Shown in pieces: positions 7,191 to 13,960 of a stretch of 14,120 bases of DNA. Source of the DNA: an uncultured Clostridia bacterium (GTDB lineage Bacteria > Bacillota > Clostridia > Christensenellales > UBA1242); contig CAOJFR010000029.1 of the NCBI GenBank assembly GCA_948434855.1, positions 1-14,120 on the forward strand, written 5' to 3'. A model generated the notes under the pieces. That model saw only the letters and a list, made by a program, of their open reading frames with translations, did not search any database and was not told where the DNA came from. Position numbers and translations under genes: made by a program. Numbering within the stretch: position 1 is the stretch's first letter; the number at the start of each line of letters is the position of its first letter.

Positions 7191-7985
7191 CTAATCTACA
7201 TTTACGCCTTTGTTTAGCAAGTGTTTTGACACAAAGAATGAAACGATTAGGCTGACAATTTGCATTGTTAGCACTGTTATTAATAAAATTATTAACGCTG
7301 ACGCAGGCATCATTTCTGCAGTGAAATTTATGCCACTAATTGCCATGATTATTATTGAGATTATGGCTGCTAAAAAGTTTACGCCATAGATTATTGCTAT
7401 TGCAAGTATGACTGCACATAAGTTTTTGTGGCTTTTGAATTTGCTTGAAATGATTATGCTCATATAGCCAATGGAAGTTGCTGCTAGCACCCATGTTATT
7501 AAAATTAAAAACACTAATAGAATTAACACGCCAACTGACATCTTTATTCCACTGACATTCATAACCAAAACCATTCCAAAACTTTCAGTGAAAGCTTTCC
7601 AGCCTGCTGGCGACCAATATAGAATGAAAAATGACAAAATTGCTATTGCTATTGCAGCACAGGTTTGAATTGTGCTTGATAAATATCTTGAATATAAAAG
7701 TTCATTTTTTGTTACTGGCAATGTGTGAGTAAGGTAACTTTCATCACCATAAAAGTCTTTTTGGAATGTTGCAAAATATCTTATAAATGGCTGCAACAAA
7801 ACATTTATTACTAGCGCTGTTGTTATGCCTACAAAAAAGCCTGTTAAAGTTTCAAAGATGCTTGAACCATTGTTTAGTTCACTCATTAATCTTGTGAGCA
7901 AACATGCCCCAATGGTGACAACCGATAAAATCCACATCCAGCTAAAGGTTCGCTTTAAATCATGTTTTAATAATTTACCTAACAT
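7191..7985 (-). CDS. ABC-2 type transporter permease
   Basis: Integral membrane protein, 264 residues from the preferred start, with about six hydrophobic segments separated by short loops. The cytoplasmic loop DESYLTHTLPVTKNELL resembles that of ABC-2 permeases paired with YtrA-controlled ATPases in Clostridia. An ATG at 8009 in the same frame exists, but the ATG at 7985 has AGGAGGAAATTTT upstream and gives an N-terminus MLGKLLKHDLKRTF normal for the family. This start overlaps the ATPase stop by 11 bp, so translation is probably coupled. It should form the membrane half of an exporter with the ATPase encoded just before it; the substrate is unknown, with small peptides or cell-wall antibiotics the usual guess for this operon type. 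Confidence 0.88.
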   Translation of the reverse strand: MLGKLLKHDLKRTFSWMWILSVVTIGACLLTRLMSELNNGSSIFETLTGFFVGITTALVINVLLQPFIRYFATFQKDFYGDESYLTHTLPVTKNELLYSRYLSSTIQTCAAIAIAILSFFILYWSPAGWKAFTESFGMVLVMNVSGIKMSVGVLILLVFLILITWVLAATSIGYMSIIISSKFKSHKNLCAVILAIAIIYGVNFLAAIISIIIMAISGINFTAEMMPASALIILLITVLTMQIVSLIVSFFVSKHLLNKGVNVD

Positions 7986-8676
7986 AAAATTTCCTCCTGA
8001 AAATTTCATCTATTGACGCTTTCTCTTGCTTTCTTAGTTCATCAGCGTCTCCTGCCAAAATTATTTGACCATTGTCTATGAAAATTACTTCATCTAATAT
8101 CTTTTCTATATCTGAAATTAAGTGGGTTGATATTAACAATGTGGCATCTTCATTGAAACTGCTAAGAATTGTGTCTAGAATATAATCACGACTGGCTGGG
8201 TCTACCCCACCAAGTGGCTCATCTAATATGTATAGCTTGACTTTTCTGCTCATTACTAGCACTAGCTGAACCTTCTCTTTCATGCCTTTGCTCATTTTTG
8301 AAAGTTTCATATTTGGATCAAGTTCTAGTGCCTTTAAAAGCTCTGCCGCTTTCTCTTTGCTGAAATCTTCATAAAAATCAGCAAAATAATCTATTGCATC
8401 TTTGACTTTTTGCTGGCTATTTAAATAGCTTCTTTCTGGCAAAAATGATATGAGTTTTTTTGTTTCTACTCCTATGTTTTTGCCATCAACCAATATCTCT
8501 CCTGCGCTTGGTGTGAGAAGGTCATTTATTAATTTGAATATGGTGGTTTTTCCACTTCCATTTTTTCCAAGAAGCCCAACAATTTTATGCTCGCCAACTG
8601 TGAAGCTTATGTTTTTTAAAACTTCTTTATCTCCAAAATTTTTGCTTACGTTTTTAAACTCTAAAAGTTCGCTCAT
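7975..8676 (-). CDS. ABC transporter ATP-binding protein
   Basis: Cytoplasmic ATPase subunit of 233 residues. Walker A is GLLGKNGSGKTT near residues 34-45. The signature segment is SKMSKGMKEKVQL, a degenerate form of LSGGQ common in this subgroup. Walker B is LYILDEPLGGVDP and the switch histidine is in LLISTHL. One nucleotide-binding domain only, so it would act as a dimer with the permease downstream. It overlaps the GntR gene by ATGA (8673-8676) and the permease start by 11 bp, giving a tightly coupled three-gene unit. The start ATG is fixed by the conserved N-terminus ELLEFKNVSKNFG. Confidence 0.93.
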   Translation of the reverse strand: MSELLEFKNVSKNFGDKEVLKNISFTVGEHKIVGLLGKNGSGKTTIFKLINDLLTPSAGEILVDGKNIGVETKKLISFLPERSYLNSQQKVKDAIDYFADFYEDFSKEKAAELLKALELDPNMKLSKMSKGMKEKVQLVLVMSRKVKLYILDEPLGGVDPASRDYILDTILSSFNEDATLLISTHLISDIEKILDEVIFIDNGQIILAGDADELRKQEKASIDEIFRRKFYVR

Positions 8677-9041
8677 TTATTCTTCTCCCTCTTCTTTATT
8701 AATTTTATTATTTCTTTTTCTGTGTAGCCCAGCTTTTGCATCTCTTCAAAAAAACTATTTATTTTGGTTTCTATTATTTGTTCATGGGTTTCTGATATTA
8801 AATTTTTGCTATGTGAAACAAACTTGCCATTTGTTCTGTCGGTGTATATTAAACCCTTATCTTCTAGCAAGCTGAGTGCTTTTTGAATTGTGTTTGGATT
8901 TACTTTGTATTGTTCTGCAAGCACCCTGACCGACGGAAGCTTTTGTCCATGACTTAGCTTGTTGCTGACAATCTCTGACTGAATTTGCTCATATATTTGA
9001 ACAAATATGGGTTTGTCATTTGAAAATTTATAAGTCATCAT
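8673..9041 (-). CDS. GntR-family transcriptional regulator, YtrA type
   Basis: DNA-binding regulator of 122 residues. Residues about 10-75 are the GntR winged helix-turn-helix (PIFVQIYEQIQSEIVSNKL, then LPSVRVLAEQYKVNPNTIQK). The remaining roughly 45 residues form a short helical tail rather than a large effector domain, which is the YtrA pattern. Such proteins usually repress their own ABC transporter operon and respond to cell-envelope stress or antibiotics; that role is inferred here from the overlap with the ABC genes. Two adjacent ATG codons are possible: the GGGG of the ribosome site lies only 4 nt from the first (9041) and 7 nt from the second (9038), so 9038 may be the real start. Confidence 0.92.
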   Translation of the reverse strand: MMTYKFSNDKPIFVQIYEQIQSEIVSNKLSHGQKLPSVRVLAEQYKVNPNTIQKALSLLEDKGLIYTDRTNGKFVSHSKNLISETHEQIIETKINSFFEEMQKLGYTEKEIIKLIKKREKNK

Positions 9042-9081
9042 TTTCCCCTTTTTATTTTGATTGTGTTACTTAACTAATACA

Positions 9082-9110
9082 ATAATACAACACTATTATA
9101 TGTTTGTCAA
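9082..9110 (-). promoter_or_regulatory. Promoter of the GntR-ABC operon with candidate operator
   Basis: Minus strand perfect TTGACA (9105-9110), 17-bp spacer, TATTAT (9082-9087). A perfect inverted repeat ATAATA-GTGTTG-TATTAT (9082-9099) covers the -10 and part of the spacer, and a second small palindrome GTTA-AG-TAAC lies just downstream. Both are plausible sites for autorepression, unproven. Confidence 0.75.
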
Positions 9111-9131
9111 GAAATTTTTAAAACTTTTTTC

Positions 9132-9165
9132 AAAATAAAAACCCTGTTAAATTTAACAAGGTTTT
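9132..9165 (-). terminator. Terminator of gap
   Basis: A 14-bp arm pair (9138-9151 with 9152-9165) including CC(T)TGTTAAA/TTTAACA(G)GG, with one G-U pair on the minus strand, then TTTTTATTTTG. It starts within 10 nt of the gap stop. Confidence 0.85.
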
Positions 9166-9170
9166 ATGTT

Positions 9171-10223
9171 TTATTTTTTTGTTTTGCTTGATTTTAGTTC
9201 AGCAAAATATTTTATTGTTCTAACCATTTGAGATGTGTATGAATTTTCATTGTCATACCATGAAACAACCTGAACCTGATATAGCTCTTCTGAAACTTTT
9301 GTTACCATGGTTTGTGTTGCATCAAAAATTGAACCATAGGTGCTTCCAACAATGTCGCCAGAAACAATTTGATCTGTGTTGTAACCAAACGAATCTGATG
9401 CCTGAGCTTTCATTGCCGCATTTATTTTTTCTGCAGTTATGTCTTTGCCCTTTACAACAGCAACTAAGATTGTTGTTGATCCAGTTGGAACTGGAACACG
9501 CTGAGCAGAACCAATTAATTTGCCATCTAGTTCTGGAATTACAAGACCAATTGCCTTTGCTGCGCCTGTTGAGTTTGGAACAATGTTGGCAGCGGCTGCT
9601 CTTGCTCTTCTGAGGTCGCCCTTTCTGTGAGGTCCGTCAAGAAGCATTTGGTCGCCAGTATAGGCATGAACAGTTGTCATGATGCCTGACTGAATTTCAT
9701 ATTTATCATTTAACGCTTTTGCCATTGGTGCCAAGCAGTTGGTTGTGCAACTTGCTGCTGAAATGATGTTGTCTGTTGACTTTAGTGTTTTTTCATTAAC
9801 TGAATATACTATTGTTGGCAAGTCTTTGCCTGCTGGAGCAGATATGATTACCTTTTTTGCGCCTGCATTTATGTGTGCCATTGATTTTTCTTTTGATGTG
9901 TAGAAACCTGTGCACTCTAAAACTACATCTACACCAAGTTTTTTCCATGGGCAGTTTGCTGCGTCTTTTTCTGCATAAATTCTTATCTTTTTTCCTGCAA
10001 CTGATATCCAGCCTTCTGCCTCACCTTCCTCTGATGATTTTACTTTGCTTGCGAGCGCATATGGTCCTTGAGCTGAATCATATTTTAATAAATGAGCTAG
10101 CATTGTTGGGCTGGTGAGGTCGTTTATTGCCACAATTTCATAACCCTTTGCTCCAAACATTTGTCTGAATGCTAGTCTTCCGATTCTTCCGAATCCGTTT
10201 ATTGCTACCTTTATATTTGCCAT
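9171..10223 (-). CDS. gap: Glyceraldehyde-3-phosphate dehydrogenase, type I
   Basis: Glycolytic enzyme converting glyceraldehyde 3-phosphate, phosphate and NAD+ to 1,3-bisphosphoglycerate. The NAD-binding start INGFGRIGR is at residues 8-16 and Asp35 follows the second strand (AINDL), which suggests NAD rather than NADP preference. The active-site segment SAASCTTNCLAP places the catalytic Cys at 159. At 350 residues it is about 15 longer than typical, from a small acidic insertion near residues 62-71 (SSEEGEAEG) and a basic C-terminal tail. The ribosome site AAAGGAG is 11-12 nt from the ATG, a rather long distance. It is transcribed alone, divergently from the aldolase gene. Confidence 0.97.
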   Translation of the reverse strand: MANIKVAINGFGRIGRLAFRQMFGAKGYEIVAINDLTSPTMLAHLLKYDSAQGPYALASKVKSSEEGEAEGWISVAGKKIRIYAEKDAANCPWKKLGVDVVLECTGFYTSKEKSMAHINAGAKKVIISAPAGKDLPTIVYSVNEKTLKSTDNIISAASCTTNCLAPMAKALNDKYEIQSGIMTTVHAYTGDQMLLDGPHRKGDLRRARAAAANIVPNSTGAAKAIGLVIPELDGKLIGSAQRVPVPTGSTTILVAVVKGKDITAEKINAAMKAQASDSFGYNTDQIVSGDIVGSTYGSIFDATQTMVTKVSEELYQVQVVSWYDNENSYTSQMVRTIKYFAELKSSKTKK

Positions 10224-10260
10224 AAAAAATTTATCTCCTTTCTTTATAATTTACATCTTA

Positions 10261-10289
10261 ATTTTATATTATTCACAAAAATAAATCAA
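10261..10289 (-). promoter_or_regulatory. Promoter of gap
   Basis: Minus strand TTGATT (10284-10289), 17-bp spacer, TAAAAT (10261-10266). The leader is about 30 nt. Motif-based call; an alternative -10 reading two bases upstream (TATAAA) has a poor spacer of 15. Confidence 0.6.
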
Positions 10290-10307
10290 ACAATTAAATA
10301 TTTGTTT
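10288..10307. promoter_or_regulatory. Inverted repeat between the gap and fba promoters
   Basis: AAACAA-8 nt-TTGTTT, centred between the two divergent -35 boxes and overlapping both by two or three bases. A protein bound here could control gap and fba together. The sequence is AT-rich, so chance occurrence is possible. Confidence 0.45.
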
Positions 10308-10333
10308 ACAAAAATTGTTAAGGATTTTATAAT
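10305..10333 (+). promoter_or_regulatory. Promoter of fba
   Basis: Plus strand TTTACA (10305-10310), 17-bp spacer, perfect TATAAT (10328-10333). The leader to the ATG at 10404 is about 65 nt. Confidence 0.75.
10315..10332 (+). promoter_or_regulatory. Possible Rex operator in the fba promoter
   Basis: TTGTTAA-GGAT-TTTATAA matches the clostridial Rex consensus TTGTTAA-N4-TTAACAA in 12 of 14 fixed positions: the left half is perfect and the right half 5 of 7. It covers the spacer and most of the -10, a position suited to repression. No rex gene is in the window. Confidence 0.35.
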
Positions 10334-10403
10334 AATATTAGTTGGATTTTATCCCTTGCGGATTTTATTCTTCTAATTTAATTTTATGAAAAGAGGAAAA
10401 TTT

Positions 10404-11315
10404 ATGGCACTTGTTAACACAAAAAATATGCTTAAAAAAGCACTGGCTGAAGGATATGCAATTCCTGCATTTAATGTTTGCAACTTGGAATCGGCTCAGG
10501 CTGTTGCTGAGGTGGCTGGAGAAAAAAATGTTCCCGTGATTATTTCGGCATCTGAGGGAACCGGAAAATATGCAGGATATGACTATATTACCGCGATTGT
10601 TAAAACTGCGGCTGGTCACTATGATAATGACATTGCTCTGCACCTTGACCACGGCAAAAGCTTTGAGGCTTGCAAGGCTGCTATTGATGCGGGGTTTACC
10701 AGTGTTATGTTTGATGGCTCTGCCCTTCCTTATGAACAAAATGTTGCTGAGACAAAAAGGGTTTGCGAATATGCCCACGCAAGAGGGGTTTCAGTTGAAG
10801 CTGAGCTTGGCAAAATTATTGGAACAGAAGATATGATTCACAGCGACACTGAAAGCTTTACTGACCCAGAAGAAGCAAGAGATTTTGTGGAAAAAACTGG
10901 CGTTGACAGCTTGGCAATTTCTATCGGAACCGCTCATGGCATTAACAAGTCTATTAAGACACCTGTTATTCAATATGACGTTATTGAAAGTGTTCATAAG
11001 GCGATTCCTGAAGTTCCACTCGTTGCTCATGGAAGCTCTACTGTTCCTAAAAAATGGGTCGACGAGATTTTGAAATATGGCGGCGAAATTAAAAAAAGTC
11101 AGGGCATTTCTGAAGAAGATATTGTGAAAATGAGTAAATCTGCAATTTGCAAAATTAACATGGACACAGACCTGAGGCTATCATTTACCGCTGGCGTTAG
11201 AAATGATATTTTTAACCACCCAGAACACTTTGATATTCGTGATTATTGCAAGGTTGGCAAGGCAAACATGAAAGAACAAATTGCCCACGCTATTGAGCTT
11301 ATTGAAGGAAAATAA
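10404..11315 (+). CDS. fba: Class II fructose-bisphosphate aldolase
   Basis: Zinc-dependent aldolase that splits fructose 1,6-bisphosphate into glyceraldehyde 3-phosphate and dihydroxyacetone phosphate, or runs in reverse. The zinc-site segment LHLDHGKSF is at about residues 79-87 (Asp82 catalytic, His83 ligand). Further landmarks are VEAELGKIIGTED, GTAHG and the phosphate-binding VAHGSSTVP, then KINMDTDLR. The length of 303 residues is close to the family norm. An in-frame ATG at 10386 is rejected as start: the ATG at 10404 has AGAGGAAAATTT before it and yields the typical N-terminus MALVNTK. It is the only plus-strand gene and supplies the substrate of the divergent gap product. Confidence 0.96.
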   Translation: MALVNTKNMLKKALAEGYAIPAFNVCNLESAQAVAEVAGEKNVPVIISASEGTGKYAGYDYITAIVKTAAGHYDNDIALHLDHGKSFEACKAAIDAGFTSVMFDGSALPYEQNVAETKRVCEYAHARGVSVEAELGKIIGTEDMIHSDTESFTDPEEARDFVEKTGVDSLAISIGTAHGINKSIKTPVIQYDVIESVHKAIPEVPLVAHGSSTVPKKWVDEILKYGGEIKKSQGISEEDIVKMSKSAICKINMDTDLRLSFTAGVRNDIFNHPEHFDIRDYCKVGKANMKEQIAHAIELIEGK

Positions 11316-11325
11316 GTTAATTAAT

Positions 11326-11352
11326 AAAAAACAGGCGTTAGCCTGTTTTTTT
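11326..11352. terminator. Bidirectional terminator between fba and the MazG-like gene
   Basis: Perfect 6-bp stem ACAGGC-GTTA-GCCTGT (11331-11346) flanked by an A run on the left and a T run on the right, so it works for the convergent transcripts from both sides. It is 15 nt after the fba stop and 15 nt after the minus-strand stop at 11361. Confidence 0.9.
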
Positions 11353-11360
11353 ATTGCGCT

Positions 11361-11681
11361 TTATTTGTTGGTTTGATCGTCTTTTGATCCCTTTTTAACC
11401 AGCACGCCGTTTACCATTACATATTCTCTATTTTCATTGATTTGCATCTTTTTTTCTATTTCTTCTTGGAGGTCTATGCCAACGATTTGCGACAAGCCAA
11501 GCAGATATATGGCAGTATCTGCAAGCTCTTCGCCAAGATTATCATGCTTTTTTAACCATGCCTCAAATGCCTCTGAAAGTTCGCCCTCTAACAGGCAGAA
11601 CTCTAGCGGAACATCTGTTACATTAAACCCATGTTTTAGCTTGTTTTCATATACCCTTTTTTGCATCTCTTTTAATTCCAT
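11361..11681 (-). CDS. MazG-like nucleotide pyrophosphohydrolase
   Basis: Small all-alpha NTP pyrophosphohydrolase-like protein, 106 residues. The metal-binding pattern ExxE-14 residues-ExxD is present: Glu34/Glu37 in EGELSEAFEAW and Glu52/Asp55 in GEELADTAIYL. Family members hydrolyse nucleoside triphosphates, often as housecleaning enzymes; the substrate here is unknown. The ATG at 11681 is chosen because it has AAAGGAGAAACTT upstream. A GTG at 11699 in frame would lie almost at the predicted transcription start. The C-terminus (residues 85-106) is a short basic tail outside the conserved fold. Confidence 0.85.
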   Translation of the reverse strand: MELKEMQKRVYENKLKHGFNVTDVPLEFCLLEGELSEAFEAWLKKHDNLGEELADTAIYLLGLSQIVGIDLQEEIEKKMQINENREYVMVNGVLVKKGSKDDQTNK

Positions 11682-11703
11682 AAGTTTCTCCTTTTGCACT
11701 TTT

Positions 11704-11712
11704 ATTATAGCA
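11704..11712 (-). promoter_or_regulatory. Extended -10 promoter of the MazG-like gene
   Basis: Minus strand TGC-TATAAT (11704-11712), a perfect -10 with the TGn extension; the -35 region is only a T run from the preceding terminator. The predicted leader is about 16 nt. Confidence 0.6.
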
Positions 11713-11721
11713 AATTATTTT

Positions 11722-11751
11722 AAATAAAAAAAGAGGTTTTAACCCCTTTTT
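11722..11751 (-). terminator. Terminator after the 56-codon gene
   Basis: Minus strand AAAAAGGGGTT and AACCTCTTTTT arms with one G-U pair, then a T run (TTTTTTTATTT). It lies 12 nt after the stop at 11763. No terminator exists between map and the 56-codon gene, so it may end the map transcript too. Confidence 0.8.
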
Positions 11752-11762
11752 GTTTTCTGTTT

Positions 11763-11933
11763 TTATTTTTCTAAGCCTTCTACTTTTTCTGCTGATGCTT
11801 TTGCTGCATCTTCTGCTTCCATTTCTATTAGCATTTGTTCAATGACCTCTGCCTCTTTTTCCATGTCTATTGCCATTTTTCCACAGACAAATGGATTGTA
11901 TCTTTTGCTTATTCCTTTGACTCCTAAAAACAT
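11763..11933 (-). CDS. Small unknown protein (56 aa)
   Basis: Short gene of 57 codons including the stop, easily missed by length cut-offs. It reads MFLGVKGISKRYNPFVCGKM at the start, then a Glu/Ala-rich segment (residues 21-56) that is probably one long acidic helix. I do not recognise it. Support comes from the strong ribosome site AGGAGGGACAAAAA, a near-consensus promoter at 11964-11992 and a terminator right after the stop. It has no membrane segment and a single cysteine (Cys17). It may also be read from the map transcript. Confidence 0.75.
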   Translation of the reverse strand: MFLGVKGISKRYNPFVCGKMAIDMEKEAEVIEQMLIEMEAEDAAKASAEKVEGLEK

Positions 11934-11963
11934 TTTTTGTCCCTCCTATCTTTTTCTGGGCAC

Positions 11964-11992
11964 ATTATAACACGCATGTGTTTAAAATTCAA
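11964..11992 (-). promoter_or_regulatory. Promoter of the 56-codon gene
   Basis: Minus strand TTGAAT (11987-11992), 17-bp spacer, perfect TATAAT (11964-11969) with TGT before it. The spacer contains an inverted repeat AACAC-ATGC-GTGTT (11969-11982). The -35 lies only 4 bp beyond the map stop codon. Confidence 0.7.
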
Positions 11993-11995
11993 TAG

Positions 11996-12859
11996 CTATT
12001 TTGATAAAATTTCTACACCGTTATCTGTCATTAGCAAAGTGTATTCCCACTGAGCTGAATAACTGTCATCTTCTGTATATATTGTCCAGCCGTCGCTATC
12101 GTCTATGCACACTGCTGCCTTACCCTCGTTTATCATTGGCTCTATTGTGAATACCATGCCTGGTGCAAGCACCATGCCTTTGCCAAGCTTGCCTATGTGA
12201 CTGACAAAGGGATCTTCATGCATGGCTAGTCCAACGCCGTGTCCACCAAGCTCTTTGACAACTGAAAAACCGTTTTCTCTTGCGTGTTTGCTGACATAGT
12301 GACCAATGTCTCCAACATGAGAGTAGGGCTTTAGCATTTTTACCGCGAGGTCTAGACACTCTTTGGTTACCCTTACTAATTTTTCACTGCCCTCGTCTGT
12401 TTTTCCTATAATAAACATGCGAGAAGCATCGCCAAAATAACCGCCGAACTCAGTAGTGCAGTCAACATTTATTATATCTCCTTCTCTTAAGACTACTTTT
12501 TTGCTTGGTATGCCATGGCACACCACATTGTTGACGGATGTGCAAACAGATTTTGGAAAACCCTCATAGCCAAGGCACGCTGGTTTGCCACCCAAACGAA
12601 TTGTTTCATTATAAACTATTTTATCTATTTCTTCTGTGCTTATGCCTGCACGGATTTTTGCCTGCACCGCGTCTAGCACAAGTGAGTTTATTCTGCCTGC
12701 CTCACGAATGCCTGCTATTTGTTTTTCATTTTTTATTAGGCTGTGTGGTGGAACAATGTTGCCCTGTTTTTTGAGCTGTTCTAATTTTTCGTCTAATGAC
12801 TTATGGCAAGCTTCATAGTCTTTTTCACTGCCACACCAACATTTGTTTTTGTTATTCAT
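11996..12859 (-). CDS. map: Methionine aminopeptidase, type I, with SEC-C motif
   Basis: Metalloprotease that removes the initiator methionine from nascent proteins. Residues 7-19 form an N-terminal SEC-C zinc motif (CWCGSEKDYEACH), thought to help ribosome association in such forms. The catalytic pita-bread fold follows, with metal ligands in NVDCTTEFGGYFGDASR, GGHGVGLAMHEDP, FTIEPM and QWEYTLL. The length is 287 residues from the chosen ATG at 12859. An in-frame ATG at 12880 is unlikely, since the promoter -10 lies between the two. No Shine-Dalgarno sequence precedes either, which fits a leaderless message (see promoter at 12869-12896). Confidence 0.95.
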   Translation of the reverse strand: MNNKNKCWCGSEKDYEACHKSLDEKLEQLKKQGNIVPPHSLIKNEKQIAGIREAGRINSLVLDAVQAKIRAGISTEEIDKIVYNETIRLGGKPACLGYEGFPKSVCTSVNNVVCHGIPSKKVVLREGDIINVDCTTEFGGYFGDASRMFIIGKTDEGSEKLVRVTKECLDLAVKMLKPYSHVGDIGHYVSKHARENGFSVVKELGGHGVGLAMHEDPFVSHIGKLGKGMVLAPGMVFTIEPMINEGKAAVCIDDSDGWTIYTEDDSYSAQWEYTLLMTDNGVEILSK

Positions 12860-12868
12860 ATATTTGTA

Positions 12869-12896
12869 ATTATAGCACATTAAAAAAAATTTGCAA
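12869..12896 (-). promoter_or_regulatory. Promoter of map, predicted leaderless
   Basis: Minus strand TTGCAA (12891-12896), 16-bp spacer, perfect TATAAT (12869-12874) with an upstream TGC. The usual start distance puts the first transcribed base at about 12861-12863, only 2-4 nt before the ATG at 12859. Confidence 0.7.
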
Positions 12897-12943
12897 TAAT
12901 TATGCCTAAGATTTCAATTTTCAAATATGGGCTTTTTGGCATC

Positions 12944-12972
12944 AAAAAAAGTGAGGAAATTTTTCCTCACTT
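12944..12972 (-). terminator. Terminator of rplJ-rplL
   Basis: Perfect 11-bp stem AAGTGAGGAAA/TTTCCTCACTT (12949-12959 with 12962-12972), then seven T in the minus direction. It starts about 30 nt after the rplL stop. Confidence 0.92.
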
Positions 12973-13001
12973 AACTTCACACATTAATTTATCTGCTAAA
13001 A

Positions 13002-13370
13002 TTATTTAACTTCTACTGTAGCACCAGCTTCTTTAAGCTTAGCTACCATTTCGTCTGCTGCTTCTTTAGCAATGTTTTCTTTAACTGCTACTGGAGCTGA
13101 TTCTACCATTGTTTTTGATTCAGCAAGACCAAGTCCTGTGATTTCACGTACTGCTTTGATAACTGCAATTTTGTTTGCACCAAAATCTTTAAGCATTACT
13201 GTGAATTCTGTTTTTTCTTCAGCTGCTGCTGCGCCGCCTGCTGCAGGTGCTGCAACTGCCATTGCTGCTGCTGAAACTCCGAATTTTTCTTCTATAGCTT
13301 TAACAAGTTCGTTGAGTTCTGCAACTGTTAAGCTTTCAATATCACTAATAAATTTTTGAATATCTAACAT
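13002..13370 (-). CDS. rplL: Large-subunit ribosomal protein bL12 (L7/L12)
   Basis: Stalk protein that recruits translation GTPases to the ribosome. All three parts are present in 122 residues: an N-terminal dimerisation helix pair (SDIESLTVAELNELVKAIEE), an Ala/Gly-rich hinge (AAPAAGGAAAAEE) and the C-terminal domain with EFTVMLKDFGANKIAVIKA and the conserved TGLGLAESKTMVE. AAGGAG precedes the ATG by about 11 nt. It follows rplJ by 38 nt in the conserved rplJ-rplL order and is co-transcribed with it. Confidence 0.98.
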   Translation of the reverse strand: MLDIQKFISDIESLTVAELNELVKAIEEKFGVSAAAMAVAAPAAGGAAAAEEKTEFTVMLKDFGANKIAVIKAVREITGLGLAESKTMVESAPVAVKENIAKEAADEMVAKLKEAGATVEVK

Positions 13371-13408
13371 AATATTATTTTCTCCTTAAATTTTAATTTG
13401 TGCGTTTT

Positions 13409-13897
13409 TTACGCCTTTGTTTTTGCGACTTCACTTAAACCTACTGCAAGTGAACGCATTGGGCTTGTAAGCAAGCCAACAAGTTGTCCAAGCAATACTT
13501 CCCTTGATGGAATGTTTGCAAGTGCTGTGACTTCTGCTGTGTTATAATACTTTCCTGACACATAGCCTGATTTGAGTTTTAACACGCCATATTTCTTTGC
13601 ACCTTCGTTTGCAATTTTAGCAGGGGCAACTTCGTCTGTGTCGTGAAATAGAACTGCTGTTGTTCCTTCAAAGTCTGATGCTGGAAATTCAATTCCTAAG
13701 TTTTCAAAAGCAAGCTTCATAAGTCTGTTTTTGTATACCTTATAAATTCCACCAGCATTTCTTGCACTGTTTCTGAGCTCTGTTACTTGAGCAACTGTTA
13801 AACCACGATAGTCTACTAGCACAATTGACTTTGCTTTTTTTGCAAGCTCTTCAATTTCACTGACAACAAGCTTTTTGTTTTCAAAATTTGCTGACAT
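13409..13897 (-). CDS. rplJ: Large-subunit ribosomal protein uL10
   Basis: Base of the ribosomal stalk; it binds 23S rRNA and carries the L12 dimers. The 162-residue sequence has the usual N-terminal domain (KAKSIVLVDYRGLTVAQVTELR, then YKVYKNRLMKLA) and a C-terminal helix that anchors L12 (LLGQLVGLLTSPMRSLAVGL). The ATG has AGGAGGAAATA upstream. It is the first gene of the rplJ-rplL unit and is preceded by an attenuator leader; L10 in complex with L12 is the known effector of such leaders in Bacillus. Confidence 0.98.
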   Translation of the reverse strand: MSANFENKKLVVSEIEELAKKAKSIVLVDYRGLTVAQVTELRNSARNAGGIYKVYKNRLMKLAFENLGIEFPASDFEGTTAVLFHDTDEVAPAKIANEGAKKYGVLKLKSGYVSGKYYNTAEVTALANIPSREVLLGQLVGLLTSPMRSLAVGLSEVAKTKA

Positions 13898-13926
13898 TAT
13901 TTCCTCCTATTTTAGTGTGAAGTATT

Positions 13927-13960
13927 AAAAAAACCTTATGCTGCAAAAGGAACATAAGGT
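13927..13960 (-). terminator. Attenuator terminator hairpin upstream of rplJ
   Basis: 8-bp stem ACCTTATG/CATAAGGT (13953-13960 with 13933-13940), 12-nt loop and a following T run, 29 nt before the rplJ start. Its 5' arm is sequestered in the antiterminator form. Confidence 0.85.

Noticed and set aside
7986..8009. Upstream ATG at 8009 as permease start
   Set aside because: The internal ATG at 7985 has AGGAGG at ideal distance and gives the usual N-terminus.
10288..10310. A CcpA cre site in the gap-fba region
   Set aside because: TGTAAAC on the minus strand matches a half site only; the central CG and the other half are missing.
10386..10403. Upstream ATG at 10386 as fba start
   Set aside because: The ribosome site AGAGG lies after it and serves the ATG at 10404, which also gives the conserved MALVNTK start.
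10365..10778. A 137-codon minus-strand frame antisense to fba
   Set aside because: It is the shadow of the well-conserved aldolase and has no ribosome site or recognisable motifs.
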